Shown here one piece after another: positions 1-7,199 of a stretch of DNA of 21,738 nt. The stretch is taken from contig CAJKXC010000042.1 in the NCBI GenBank assembly GCA_905203765.1, positions 1 through 21,738 on the forward strand, given 5' to 3'. Position 1 is the first letter of the stretch. Each line of letters starts with the position of its first letter. Origin of the DNA: an uncultured Bacteroides sp. (GTDB lineage: Bacteria > Bacteroidota > Bacteroidia > Bacteroidales > Bacteroidaceae). The notes beneath the pieces are model-generated. The model worked only from the letters and a program-made list of their open reading frames with translations. It was not told where the DNA came from and made no database searches. The position numbers and the translations under genes are program-made.

Positions 1-1055
1 GCGAGTATATGTTCGAGAGCAATTCGTGCGGCGTGCTGAGCGCCATCCACGAGCAAAGCCCCGACATCAACCGCGGTGTAGAGCGCCAGGATCCTATGGA
101 ACAAGGCGCAGGCGACCAGGGCATGATGTTCGGTTATGCCACCAACGAAACGGAAAACTATATGCCGCTTTCGCTGGACCTCGCACACCGCATCCTGCAA
201 GTACTGGCGGACATCCGTCGCGAAGGCAAGGAGATGACCTATCTTCGTCCCGATGCCAAGAGCCAGGTCACCATTGAATACGATGACAACGGCACGCCCG
301 TCCGCATCGATACCATCGTCGTTTCTACCCAGCACGACGACTTCATCCAGCCTGCCGACGACAGCCTGTCTGCCCAGCTCAAGGCGGACGAAGAAATGCT
401 TGCTACCATCCGCCGCGATGTCATCGAGATTCTGATGCCGCGTGTCATTGCTTCCATCCATCACGAGAAGGTACTGGCACTGTTCAACGACCGCATCACC
501 TACCACGTCAACCCTACGGGCAAGTTCGTCATCGGCGGCCCTCACGGAGACACCGGACTGACCGGCCGTAAGATTATCGTCGATACCTATGGTGGCAAAG
601 GTGCGCACGGTGGTGGCGCCTTTTCCGGCAAAGACCCCTCGAAGGTCGATCGCTCGGCTGCATACGCTGCCCGTCACATCGCCAAGAACCTGGTAGCTGC
701 CGGCGTAGCCGACGAGATGCTGGTACAGGTAAGCTATGCCATCGGCGTAGCCCGCCCCATCAATATCTTTGTAGATACCTACGGCCGCAGCCACGTCAAC
801 ATGAGCGACGGCGAGATAGCCCGCAAGATTGACGAGCTCTTCGATCTCCGCCCCAAAGCCATCGAAGACCGTCTGAAACTGCGCAACCCCATCTATCAGG
901 AAACTGCCGCTTACGGACACATGGGACGCGAACCGCAGACCGTCACCAAGCACTTCCGCAGCCGCTACGAAGGCGACAAGGAGATAGAGGTGGAACTCTT
1001 CACCTGGGAGAAGCTGGACTACGTCGATAAGGTGAAAGCCGCCTTCCGCCTATAG
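1..1055 (+). CDS. metK: S-adenosylmethionine synthetase, 5' truncated by window edge
   Basis: MetK makes S-adenosylmethionine from methionine and ATP in the cytoplasm. The reading frame is already open at base 3 and runs to a TAG at 1053-1055. About 350 codons are present, so roughly the first 80 residues of a ~430-residue Bacteroides-type MetK lie outside the window; the ATG at base 9 is internal. Recognisable family blocks are the CGVLSAIHEQSPDIN segment near the start, GDQGMMFGYATNET, GGPHGDTGLTGRKIIVDTYG and the signature GGGAFSGKDPSKVDRSAAYAAR. The C-terminus is intact. Base composition is GC-rich, like the other housekeeping genes here. It is followed by a heptamer repeat tract and a hairpin terminator. 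Identification is near certain; only the start is missing. Confidence 0.98.
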   Translation, partial: EYMFESNSCGVLSAIHEQSPDINRGVERQDPMEQGAGDQGMMFGYATNETENYMPLSLDLAHRILQVLADIRREGKEMTYLRPDAKSQVTIEYDDNGTPVRIDTIVVSTQHDDFIQPADDSLSAQLKADEEMLATIRRDVIEILMPRVIASIHHEKVLALFNDRITYHVNPTGKFVIGGPHGDTGLTGRKIIVDTYGGKGAHGGGAFSGKDPSKVDRSAAYAARHIAKNLVAAGVADEMLVQVSYAIGVARPINIFVDTYGRSHVNMSDGEIARKIDELFDLRPKAIEDRLKLRNPIYQETAAYGHMGREPQTVTKHFRSRYEGDKEIEVELFTWEKLDYVDKVKAAFRL

Positions 1056-1064
1056 CCCCCCCTT

Positions 1065-1097
1065 AATTGTCAATTATCAATTGTCAATTGTCAATTG
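1065..1097. repeat. AATTGTC heptamer tandem tract
   Basis: The tract holds 4.7 copies of a 7-bp unit: AATTGTC, AATTATC, AATTGTC, AATTGTC, then AATTG. It begins 9 bp after the metK stop codon. The unit contains the palindrome CAATTG, so the transcript can fold on itself in several registers. It probably lies in the metK 3' untranslated region. No coding potential is seen. Confidence 0.85.
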
Positions 1098-1135
1098 AAA
1101 AAGTAATCAGCATAGCTTTACAGCTATTTATATAG

Positions 1136-1190
1136 AAGGTTGCCCTCTTGCTCCGAATTATCGGGGTGGGAGTGGCAGCCTTTGATTTTT
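1136..1190 (+). terminator. Hairpin terminator after metK
   Basis: The arms 1136-1144 (AAGGTTGCC) and 1174-1182 (GGCAGCCTT) pair with one G-U wobble. Inside them an inner CCGA/TCGG stem (1153-1156 with 1161-1164) closes an ATTA loop, and a T-rich stretch (TTGATTTTT) follows. This fits an intrinsic terminator for metK read on the plus strand. It lies between metK and the converging DUF4143 gene. Confidence 0.6.
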
Positions 1191-1208
1191 GGGGTGATAA
1201 AGCCGAAA

Positions 1209-2483
1209 CTAATCTTTCAAACAGCCGATAGGCACAACGTACACGCCATCTTCACGGCGGAAGGCAAATTTGCCCGTACCCGTCAGCACCATCAGGAAAG
1301 AAGGAGATTTCATCTTATCCGTATCTATTTTGCCGGCAAGCGTTTTTAGTGTGGCAGCTCCTTCTTCAATCAGTTTGTCGCCACCCAATTTCACTTCAAT
1401 CAGTCCGAATTTTCCATTGCGCAGATGGAGAACGGCATCGCATTCTAATCCGTATTTATCCCGGAAATGATAAATCTGCCCATCCAGGGCATCGGCAAAG
1501 ACACGAAGGTCTCGAACACACAGTGTCTCAAATAGAAGTCCCATGGTGTTGAGGTCGCTTATCAAATCGTTCGGACCTAGCCCTAATGCGGCAACTGCAA
1601 TAGAAGGATCGACGAAATAGCGGGTGTCCGAGGTGCGGATAGCTGTTTTGGAGCGTAAGTTCGGATTCCAAGCCACGGAATCTTCGATAACAAAGATTTT
1701 TTTTAATGCGTCTAAATACGAACTAATGGTCTTCATATCAGCGGACTCTTCATCATTGGTTTTCATATCCGCCGCAATGGTGCTGATAGGTGCTTGTGCC
1801 CCTTGATGCCTGGCGTAAGACCGCATGAGCAGTTTTATTCTTTCTGTATTTCTTCTCACACCATCTACTCTTGAGACGTCCGACTTGGTTACTGCATCAT
1901 AATAATCCTTTGCCTGGTCAAGTGCCAATTCCCCTTCAAGGGTCGTTGCCCTGGGCCATCCTCCCCGGCAAATGAGGAATGCCAGGTCTTCCAGTGTAAG
2001 TTTATTGATTCCCAGTATTTGATTTGGTGCGTCGAAAAGCTCCTTGATACTGACCTCCCCTGTTGATTCTCCCGATTCATAAAGGCTCATGGGGCGCATT
2101 GTAAGCCATGCATACCGTCCTGTTCCTGTGTGATGGATTTCGTCGGAATCGGGCGGCACCGCAGAGCCTGTAAGGATAAACTGCCCAAGTTCTTCGCGGT
2201 GGTCTACTTCAAAACGGACGGCATCCCATAGCTTAGGAGCTATTTGCCATTCGTCCAGCAAGATGGGTGTTTCACCTATAAAAAGCGCCTTTGGATTTAT
2301 ATCGGCCATTTTAATGTTCTGCTCCTTTTGCACAGGGTCGTCCATATAGACGATGGTTGCTGCTTGCTGTTCTGCCGTAGTAGTCTTTCCACACCACTTA
2401 GGTCCTTCAATCAGCACAGCACCTTTACCGGCTAGTTTCCTTGCCAACATTCTATCAGCTATCCTCTCTTTGTACTTTTTCAT
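1209..2483 (-). CDS. AAA_14-type ATPase with DUF4143 C-terminal domain
   Basis: A 424-residue protein of the AAA_14/DUF4143 family, which is widespread in Bacteroidetes and of unsettled cellular role. It has a Walker A motif GPKWCGKT (about residues 28-35), a Walker B motif ILLDEWQ (about 74-80), a sensor-1-like FILTGSA, and a C-terminal domain with the spacing of a PD-(D/E)xK nuclease fold: D349 followed by E363-V-K365 in the LIEVKLG block. No signal peptide or membrane segment is seen. Length is normal for the family and the frame is intact. The gene is a single unit on the minus strand between metK and the TPR gene, so its function cannot be read from neighbours. Its promoter carries a triple 23-bp-phased repeat, which suggests dedicated control. 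Family assignment is solid; that the PD-(D/E)xK site cuts DNA is only inference. Confidence 0.93.
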   Translation of the reverse strand: MKKYKERIADRMLARKLAGKGAVLIEGPKWCGKTTTAEQQAATIVYMDDPVQKEQNIKMADINPKALFIGETPILLDEWQIAPKLWDAVRFEVDHREELGQFILTGSAVPPDSDEIHHTGTGRYAWLTMRPMSLYESGESTGEVSIKELFDAPNQILGINKLTLEDLAFLICRGGWPRATTLEGELALDQAKDYYDAVTKSDVSRVDGVRRNTERIKLLMRSYARHQGAQAPISTIAADMKTNDEESADMKTISSYLDALKKIFVIEDSVAWNPNLRSKTAIRTSDTRYFVDPSIAVAALGLGPNDLISDLNTMGLLFETLCVRDLRVFADALDGQIYHFRDKYGLECDAVLHLRNGKFGLIEVKLGGDKLIEEGAATLKTLAGKIDTDKMKSPSFLMVLTGTGKFAFRREDGVYVVPIGCLKD

Positions 2484-2506
2484 GCTAAATTGCTTATTTA
2501 CAATGG

Positions 2507-2514
2507 CAAATATA
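2507..2514 (-). promoter_or_regulatory. -7 box of the DUF4143 ATPase gene
   Basis: On the minus strand this reads TATATTTG, a perfect Bacteroidetes TAnnTTTG -7 element, about 23 bp upstream of the ATG at 2483. No good TTTG -33 box sits 19-21 bp further up. That position is instead occupied by the first of three direct repeats. Confidence 0.6.
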
Positions 2515-2530
2515 CAATGATTTGATCATA

Positions 2531-2592
2531 TTCCCTAATTTGGCTATTTATTTTTCCCTAATTTGGCTAATTTACATTCCCTAATTTGGCTA
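2531..2592. repeat. Three 16-bp direct repeats, exact 23-bp period
   Basis: TTCCCTAATTTGGCTA occurs identically at 2531-2546, 2554-2569 and 2577-2592, start-to-start distances of exactly 23 bp. The 7-bp separators differ. The array lies upstream of the DUF4143 ATPase promoter, with the nearest copy 16 bp from the -7 box. The layout is that of an operator array for one DNA-binding protein; the binder is unknown. Confidence 0.95.
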
Positions 2593-2694
2593 TTTGAGCA
2601 GAACAGTTCATCTGTTACCGGCAAACGAATCTCTTTCTTCTTCTTTACCGACAATAAATCAAGGGCAGGTGGCGGCAGTTTGTCTTAAATCATA

Positions 2695-2702
2695 TACCTT
2701 TG
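2695..2702 (+). promoter_or_regulatory. -7 box of the TPR gene
   Basis: TACCTTTG matches the TAnnTTTG consensus and lies 26 bp upstream of the ATG at 2729, which implies a short AT-rich leader. No convincing -33 box is found at 19-21 bp. A TTTG at 2679-2682 is too close, with 12 bp between. Confidence 0.5.
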
Positions 2703-2728
2703 TGGCACGACGACAATAATACTAAAAT

Positions 2729-4378
2729 ATGAAATACACCCTGCTTGTTCTCTCCTTCTGCTTAGGAATTCTCCTCCTGTGCTACTCTTGCCGGAGGGAG
2801 AAGGCTGCCACTTACCCTACACTTCTCACTGCCGATTCCATTATGTGGACCAATCCCGATAGCGGCTTACTGCTGTTGGAGCAGATACCTTCTCCGCAGG
2901 ATTTGCGGGGAGCGGACCGTGCACTGTATGCCCTGCTGCTGACCCAGGCCCGATACAAAAGCTGTGTGCTGCTGAGGAACGATTCTTTGATAAGGATAGC
3001 GGTGGATTATTATGAGGGCAGCCGGGAGCAGGAGCTGCTGGCAAAGTCCTATTTCTATTGGGGATGCGTGCATGTGGAGCAGAAAGAACTGCCTGAAGCT
3101 ATTGACCTCTATCTAAAGGCTTTGGATCTGATGTTAGAGAGTAATGACTCTATATTTTTGGCTATGCTGTATAGCCATTTGGGAGATTGTTATAGTGAGC
3201 AAGATTTGCGCTCAACGGCAAGAGGCATGTATTGGAAGGGGTATGATTTGTGTATGAAGAAAGACTCTGTGCGTGCTTGTTATGCCTTGAATGATATTGG
3301 AGATACTTTTTTGGTGGAATACCAATTGGATAGCGCTTTGGTGTATTATCAGCAATCGTTGAAAATGGCTTCCGCTCTCCGGCATTCCGATTTATTGTTT
3401 ACGATCTATAATGATATAGCTGCACTTTATAATGAACAAGGTAAATATGCTGAAGCTGAATCTTGTATTTCAAAAGCCTTGCTTTATTGGGAAGGAGAAG
3501 AGGATTATGTGTCTGCTTGTTCTGTTAAAGGGGACATTCTAAGCAATTTAAATCAAAGTGATTCTGCGATTTATTATTGGAAGAAAGCTGTTGGATCTTC
3601 TAATATATATGTGAAAATATCTTCTTATGATTGCTTATTTCAAGAATATAAAAAGATGAAGTCATGGGAAGAGGCTACTATATGTGCTGATTCTTTCTTT
3701 GTTTTCTATGATTCAATTCAAGGAATGAAGAATCGTGCAGAACTTGATAAACTGATGGATAATCATTTAGTTGAACTCCACAAACGTGAATTATCTATTA
3801 AAAGTCAACGGATAAACGCAATTTTGATAACCGTCTTTCTACTGCTTGCATTCACATTGATTACATTGTACTTGTGGCGCGATGGCCGCCGCAAGAAAAA
3901 GTACGTAGCCTTGCAACAGCGTTTGATGGAAAGCCGTGTTGAGGTGATGCTTTTAAATGAAAAAGAATCAGAATCGACTATAAGTAATAGAAGCGCCGAA
4001 TTGCATAAGTTGGAGGAAGAGCGCTTTCTGATTTGTAGAACTCTGTTTGAAGCTACAGAAGGTTATAAGCGTTTGAATGAATTGAAAAAGGCAGCCCTCA
4101 AAATGCAGGCTAATATAGCTGATACTTATAGGAAAGTAGTTGTGAATGACATTAGGAAAACGTTTGCCGATGTTATGAGAGATTTAAAGGAACATTATCC
4201 GGCTTTAACCAATGATGATTCATTTTATTGTGTGTTATCCCTGCTTCGCTATCCACCAATTATCATTCTATATATATTAAATGTTTCCTCAGATGCTGTG
4301 AAAGTAAGAAAAAGCCGTATAAAGAAGAAAGTGGATGATGATATGTTCTGTCATATATTCTATTCTGATAATCAGTGA
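2729..4378 (+). CDS. Membrane-bound TPR protein with degenerate LuxR-like C-terminus
   Basis: A 549-residue protein with an N-terminal hydrophobic segment ending LLLCYSC (possible lipobox, Cys about 21), a tetratricopeptide region roughly 60-320 (repeats such as SYFYWGCVHVEQKELPEAID and AMLYSHLGDCYSEQ), one transmembrane helix about 361-383, then a basic/coiled region and a C-terminal segment (about 500-545) that resembles a worn LuxR helix-turn-helix: LSLLRYPPIIILYILNVSSD followed by RKSRIKKKV. The likely topology puts TPRs outside and the C-terminus in the cytoplasm, as in the Bacteroidetes TPR regulator family. It lies upstream of, and in line with, a thioredoxin-like gene, a TonB-dependent receptor and a DUF4249 lipoprotein, so it may sense or regulate that uptake system; this is inference. 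The first ~380 bp are GC-rich and the rest strongly AT-rich. Confidence 0.85.
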   Translation: MKYTLLVLSFCLGILLLCYSCRREKAATYPTLLTADSIMWTNPDSGLLLLEQIPSPQDLRGADRALYALLLTQARYKSCVLLRNDSLIRIAVDYYEGSREQELLAKSYFYWGCVHVEQKELPEAIDLYLKALDLMLESNDSIFLAMLYSHLGDCYSEQDLRSTARGMYWKGYDLCMKKDSVRACYALNDIGDTFLVEYQLDSALVYYQQSLKMASALRHSDLLFTIYNDIAALYNEQGKYAEAESCISKALLYWEGEEDYVSACSVKGDILSNLNQSDSAIYYWKKAVGSSNIYVKISSYDCLFQEYKKMKSWEEATICADSFFVFYDSIQGMKNRAELDKLMDNHLVELHKRELSIKSQRINAILITVFLLLAFTLITLYLWRDGRRKKKYVALQQRLMESRVEVMLLNEKESESTISNRSAELHKLEEERFLICRTLFEATEGYKRLNELKKAALKMQANIADTYRKVVVNDIRKTFADVMRDLKEHYPALTNDDSFYCVLSLLRYPPIIILYILNVSSDAVKVRKSRIKKKVDDDMFCHIFYSDNQ

Positions 4379-4389
4379 TTTATTCCCGT

Positions 4390-4430
4390 TTTGTAATGTT
4401 TGTAACGTTGCTTTGTTACCATTGTTACCA
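4390..4430. repeat. Two 9-bp tandem doublets upstream of a promoter
   Basis: TTTGTAATG and TTTGTAACG (4390-4398, 4399-4407) are followed by TTGTTACCA twice (4413-4421, 4422-4430). The GTAAC and GTTAC cores are inverted relative to each other. The array ends 8 bp before the -33 box of the next promoter. It is a candidate operator or weak hairpin in the gap after the TPR gene. Confidence 0.7.
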
Positions 4431-4438
4431 TTTGTTTT

Positions 4439-4469
4439 TTTGATTTTACTTGAAAACTTGTGACCTTTG
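4439..4469 (+). promoter_or_regulatory. Promoter for the thioredoxin-like/receptor operon
   Basis: TTTG at 4439-4442, a 19-bp spacer, then GACCTTTG at 4462-4469 (7 of 8 against TAnnTTTG). Predicted initiation near 4475 puts the first usable ATG at 4494, after an AT-rich leader. It also excludes the GTG at 4460 as a start, because that codon would lie upstream of the transcript. Confidence 0.6.
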
Positions 4470-4493
4470 TTTTCAAATTATTAAATATTATCA

Positions 4494-4951
4494 ATGAAAA
4501 CAAAAGGACTACTATTGCTATGCCTAATTGTGAGCGTTGTGCCGAATTTGAGAAAACATTGAAGCGCATTTATAATGAATATCAAGATAGGGTGAAGTTT
4601 GGTTTCGTGAGTTTTGCTGATGAACCGACACCTGCATCACTGGCTTGTGAAGCAGCTGATAAATACGGAAAGTTTTGGGAGTTCCACGATGCAATGTTTT
4701 CACATAATGCCCGAATCGATTCTGCGTTTGTCTATGATCTTGCAACAAATATGGGGTTGGATGTTGCAGAATATAAGCGAGACTTCATGTCGGCTGAAAA
4801 TTACAACAACGTGAACCATACTATTAGTAAATTGATGGAACGAGGACTTTTTGCCACTCCTACCATTATTATTAATGACCGTTTAGTATATATTACAAAC
4901 TCTTATGAGGAATTGACCAAGCTTCTGAATCAAGAATTGCAAACCAAATGA
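4494..4951 (+). CDS. DsbA/thioredoxin-fold protein, 5' end out of frame
   Basis: The main frame encodes a thioredoxin_4/DsbA-like domain: a first strand RTTIAM, the redox motif C-E-R-C, a helical insertion (PASLACEAADKYGKFWEFHDAMF) and the cis-Pro block FATPTIIINDRLV near the end. Its stop overlaps the receptor's ATG (ATGA at 4948-4951), so the two are translationally coupled. The start is odd. The ATG at 4494 is one base out of frame and reads MKTKGLLLLCLIVSVV before stopping at 4562. Re-reading one A in AAAACAAAAGG gives MKTKRTTIAMPNCERC, a complete cytoplasmic domain. In-frame alternatives are a GTG at 4460, upstream of the predicted transcription start, and an ATG at 4520, which loses the first strand. 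It may be a one-base deletion, slippage, or a sequencing error. Partner and substrate are unknown. Confidence 0.7.
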
Positions 4952-7179
4952 AGCGATTACTTATCTATATCTGTATTCTATTGGGGGGATGGCAAGTTGC
5001 CACCGCGCAGCGAGTTGTGGTGCGCGGGCGTGTGACGGATGCCAAGACGGGGGAGATTCTGCCCGATGCCAATGTGTTGGAAAAGAAATCGGGAACGGGG
5101 ATGGCCACGAATGAGTATGGGCTGTTCTCCGTCTCGCTCCCCCAGGGGGAATGTATGCTGCAATGCTCTATACTGGGCTATGTCACCTGGACGAAAACGC
5201 TTACTCTGACCGACAATGCAGTGGTGGACATCGCCCTGCAACCCGACGAATACCTGTTGAAAGGTATCGAAGTGATAGGAAGCCGCAAGCATAGCGGGCA
5301 GTATGCTCTGGAAGCAAAGGACATACAAGCCTTGCCAGCCGTGGGTGGAGAGGCAGACTTGATGAAATCCCTGCAATTCTTGCCCGGTGTGCAGAGTGGC
5401 AACGAAGGAGCCAATAACATCTCCGTGCGCGGAAGCAACCAATGGGGCAACCTGGTGCTGCTGGACGAAGCGGTGGTCTATAACCCTACCCACGCCTTGT
5501 CATTCTTCTCGGTTTTTAACAATGATGCCATTCAGAAGGTCAACCTTTATAAGTCTTATTTTCCATTGAAGTATGGCGGGCGTTCCTCGTCGGTGATAGA
5601 CGTGCGTATGCGCGAAGGTAACAACAAAGAGCATGAACGCAACGCCAGCATCGGGCTGATAGCCTCGAAAGTGTTGCTGGAAGGGCCCTTGAAGGAGGAC
5701 AAAGGTTCCTACCTGGTTTCCGGCAGATTCGGCTATCCGGGGCCGGTAGTCAGCCTGTTGGGCACTGACCTGGCATCCAAGCCGGAGATGCTGTTCTATG
5801 ACGTCAACGGCAAGGTGAACTGGGCGCTGAACCGGCGTAGCCGCCTCTTCTTCTCGGTGTATAGCGGCGGAGATCACACCGCATTCAGCAAACTGGTGAA
5901 GGGCTACGGTATGGACTGGGGCAACGCCACCGCCACGCTGCGCTGGAACTACGTATTGAGCGACCGTACGAACGTGAACACGAGCCTCGTTTTCAGCAAT
6001 TACTATTACCGATACAAATCCCTCTCCGACGGGCTGCACTACCTGTGGAAATCGGATATGCAGTCTTACCGCTTGCAGTCCGACTGGGAAACTCATCTGA
6101 GCAACGCGTTCACTCTGAAGTGGGGCATCAGCGTACATCGCTTCACCACCATGCCCGGAGCGGTGGAGAAGTACGACGAAGACTCCAATGTAGTGCCTTC
6201 GCGCCTGTCGAGGCGAAACCTGTGGGACGTGGCGGTGTATGCCGAGGGTGAATACCGGCTTTCGTCCCACTTCCTGCTGAATGGCGGTGTCCGCCTGACG
6301 ATGCTCCATGCCCCGGCAACTTCCACCTACGGGGCAAAGACGTATATCAACCCCGAACCTCGCGGCGAATTCTCCTATATACCCAATTCTGCCAACCGCT
6401 TTACGCTCTCCTACACCCATGCGGCGCAGAGCATACACATGCTTTCCACCTCTTCGGTGGGCTTGCCTTCGGATATGTGGATGCCTGCCAATGCACTGCT
6501 GCAACCTTCGGTGATGAGGCAGGTGGCGCTGGGCTACGAGCACCGCTTCGCCGGAAACAGCTACACCCTCTCGGTGGAAGCCTACCTGCGCCGGACGCGC
6601 CACGTGGTGGACTACAAGGAGAATGCCGATGTTTTCCAGAACGAGCAGATAGAAACCGAAGTAGAGTCCGGCTCTGCCAAAGGCGGCGGCGTGGAATTCT
6701 ACTTATCGAAGAACCGGGGCAATTTGACCGGCTGGCTCAGCTACACGCTGTCGCGCGCGAGGAACAATATCGGCGGCGTAGAATACCGTCCGGTGTACGA
6801 CCGCCCGCACAACCTGAAGCTGTTCCTCAACTGGAAGCCGGGCTGGCGCTGGTCGCTCTCGTCCACTTTCTCCTACGCTTCGGGCATGTGCCTGACGCTG
6901 CCGGTGGGAAAGTATCACTTCCAGGATGCTGTGTTCTACATCTATTCCGCCCGTGGCGGTTATCGCGCTCCCGCCTTCCACGAGCTAAGCCTGGCGGCGA
7001 CCTATTGGTTTAGGAAAGACCGCAGCCTGACGCTTTCGGTGAACAACGTCTATAACCGGAAGAATGCTTTCTCCGTCTATGCCGGACGCGACGGATATGT
7101 TTCTATGGACTATCCCCGCATCTACAAGATGTATCTTTACGGCATAGTACCGTCACTGACGTATAGTTTTAAGTTCTGA
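4948..7179 (+). CDS. TonB-dependent outer-membrane receptor with carboxypeptidase-like N-domain
   Basis: A 743-residue outer-membrane receptor that would import a ligand using TonB-ExbBD energy. It has a signal peptide (MKRLLIYICILLGGWQVATA, cleavage before Gln21), a CarboxypepD_reg-like beta-sandwich about 24-105 (VRGRVTDAKTGEILPDANV), a plug domain about 110-225 (LPGVQSGNEGANNISVRGSN) and a 22-strand-type barrel ending in aromatic TYSFKF, the usual C-terminal insertion signal. At 743 residues it is shorter than the ~1000-residue SusC proteins. No SusD follows; a DUF4249 lipoprotein does, the known partner of this receptor subgroup. Start codon overlaps the stop of the thioredoxin-like gene. 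The substrate cannot be read from sequence. GC content jumps up relative to the gene before. Confidence 0.95.
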   Translation: MKRLLIYICILLGGWQVATAQRVVVRGRVTDAKTGEILPDANVLEKKSGTGMATNEYGLFSVSLPQGECMLQCSILGYVTWTKTLTLTDNAVVDIALQPDEYLLKGIEVIGSRKHSGQYALEAKDIQALPAVGGEADLMKSLQFLPGVQSGNEGANNISVRGSNQWGNLVLLDEAVVYNPTHALSFFSVFNNDAIQKVNLYKSYFPLKYGGRSSSVIDVRMREGNNKEHERNASIGLIASKVLLEGPLKEDKGSYLVSGRFGYPGPVVSLLGTDLASKPEMLFYDVNGKVNWALNRRSRLFFSVYSGGDHTAFSKLVKGYGMDWGNATATLRWNYVLSDRTNVNTSLVFSNYYYRYKSLSDGLHYLWKSDMQSYRLQSDWETHLSNAFTLKWGISVHRFTTMPGAVEKYDEDSNVVPSRLSRRNLWDVAVYAEGEYRLSSHFLLNGGVRLTMLHAPATSTYGAKTYINPEPRGEFSYIPNSANRFTLSYTHAAQSIHMLSTSSVGLPSDMWMPANALLQPSVMRQVALGYEHRFAGNSYTLSVEAYLRRTRHVVDYKENADVFQNEQIETEVESGSAKGGGVEFYLSKNRGNLTGWLSYTLSRARNNIGGVEYRPVYDRPHNLKLFLNWKPGWRWSLSSTFSYASGMCLTLPVGKYHFQDAVFYIYSARGGYRAPAFHELSLAATYWFRKDRSLTLSVNNVYNRKNAFSVYAGRDGYVSMDYPRIYKMYLYGIVPSLTYSFKF

Positions 7180-7199
7180 TGCAATTAAAATAACCATAA

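Noticed and set aside
1209..2483. Defence island built around the DUF4143 ATPase
   Set aside because: No restriction, toxin-antitoxin, CBASS or similar genes adjoin it; neighbours are metK and an uptake locus.
2531..2592. Iterons of a replication origin
   Set aside because: Identical phased repeats do resemble iterons, but there is no Rep gene or AT-rich unwinding element, and the array abuts a clear -7 box of the ATPase gene.
4494..4562. Secreted DsbA with signal peptide MKTKGLLLLCLIVSVV
   Set aside because: The hydrophobic frame overlaps, out of frame, the bases that encode the first strand and CxxC, so it cannot simply be joined to the domain without losing the redox motif.
4460..4951. 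Thioredoxin-like gene as a clean 163-codon gene from GTG at 4460
   Set aside because: The GTG lies between the promoter's -33 and -7 boxes and would be upstream of the predicted transcript start; the N-terminal extension has no domain character.
5500..6603. 367-codon minus-strand frame inside the receptor
   Set aside because: Antisense shadow of the TonB-dependent receptor; composition is Arg/His/Val-rich with no family match.
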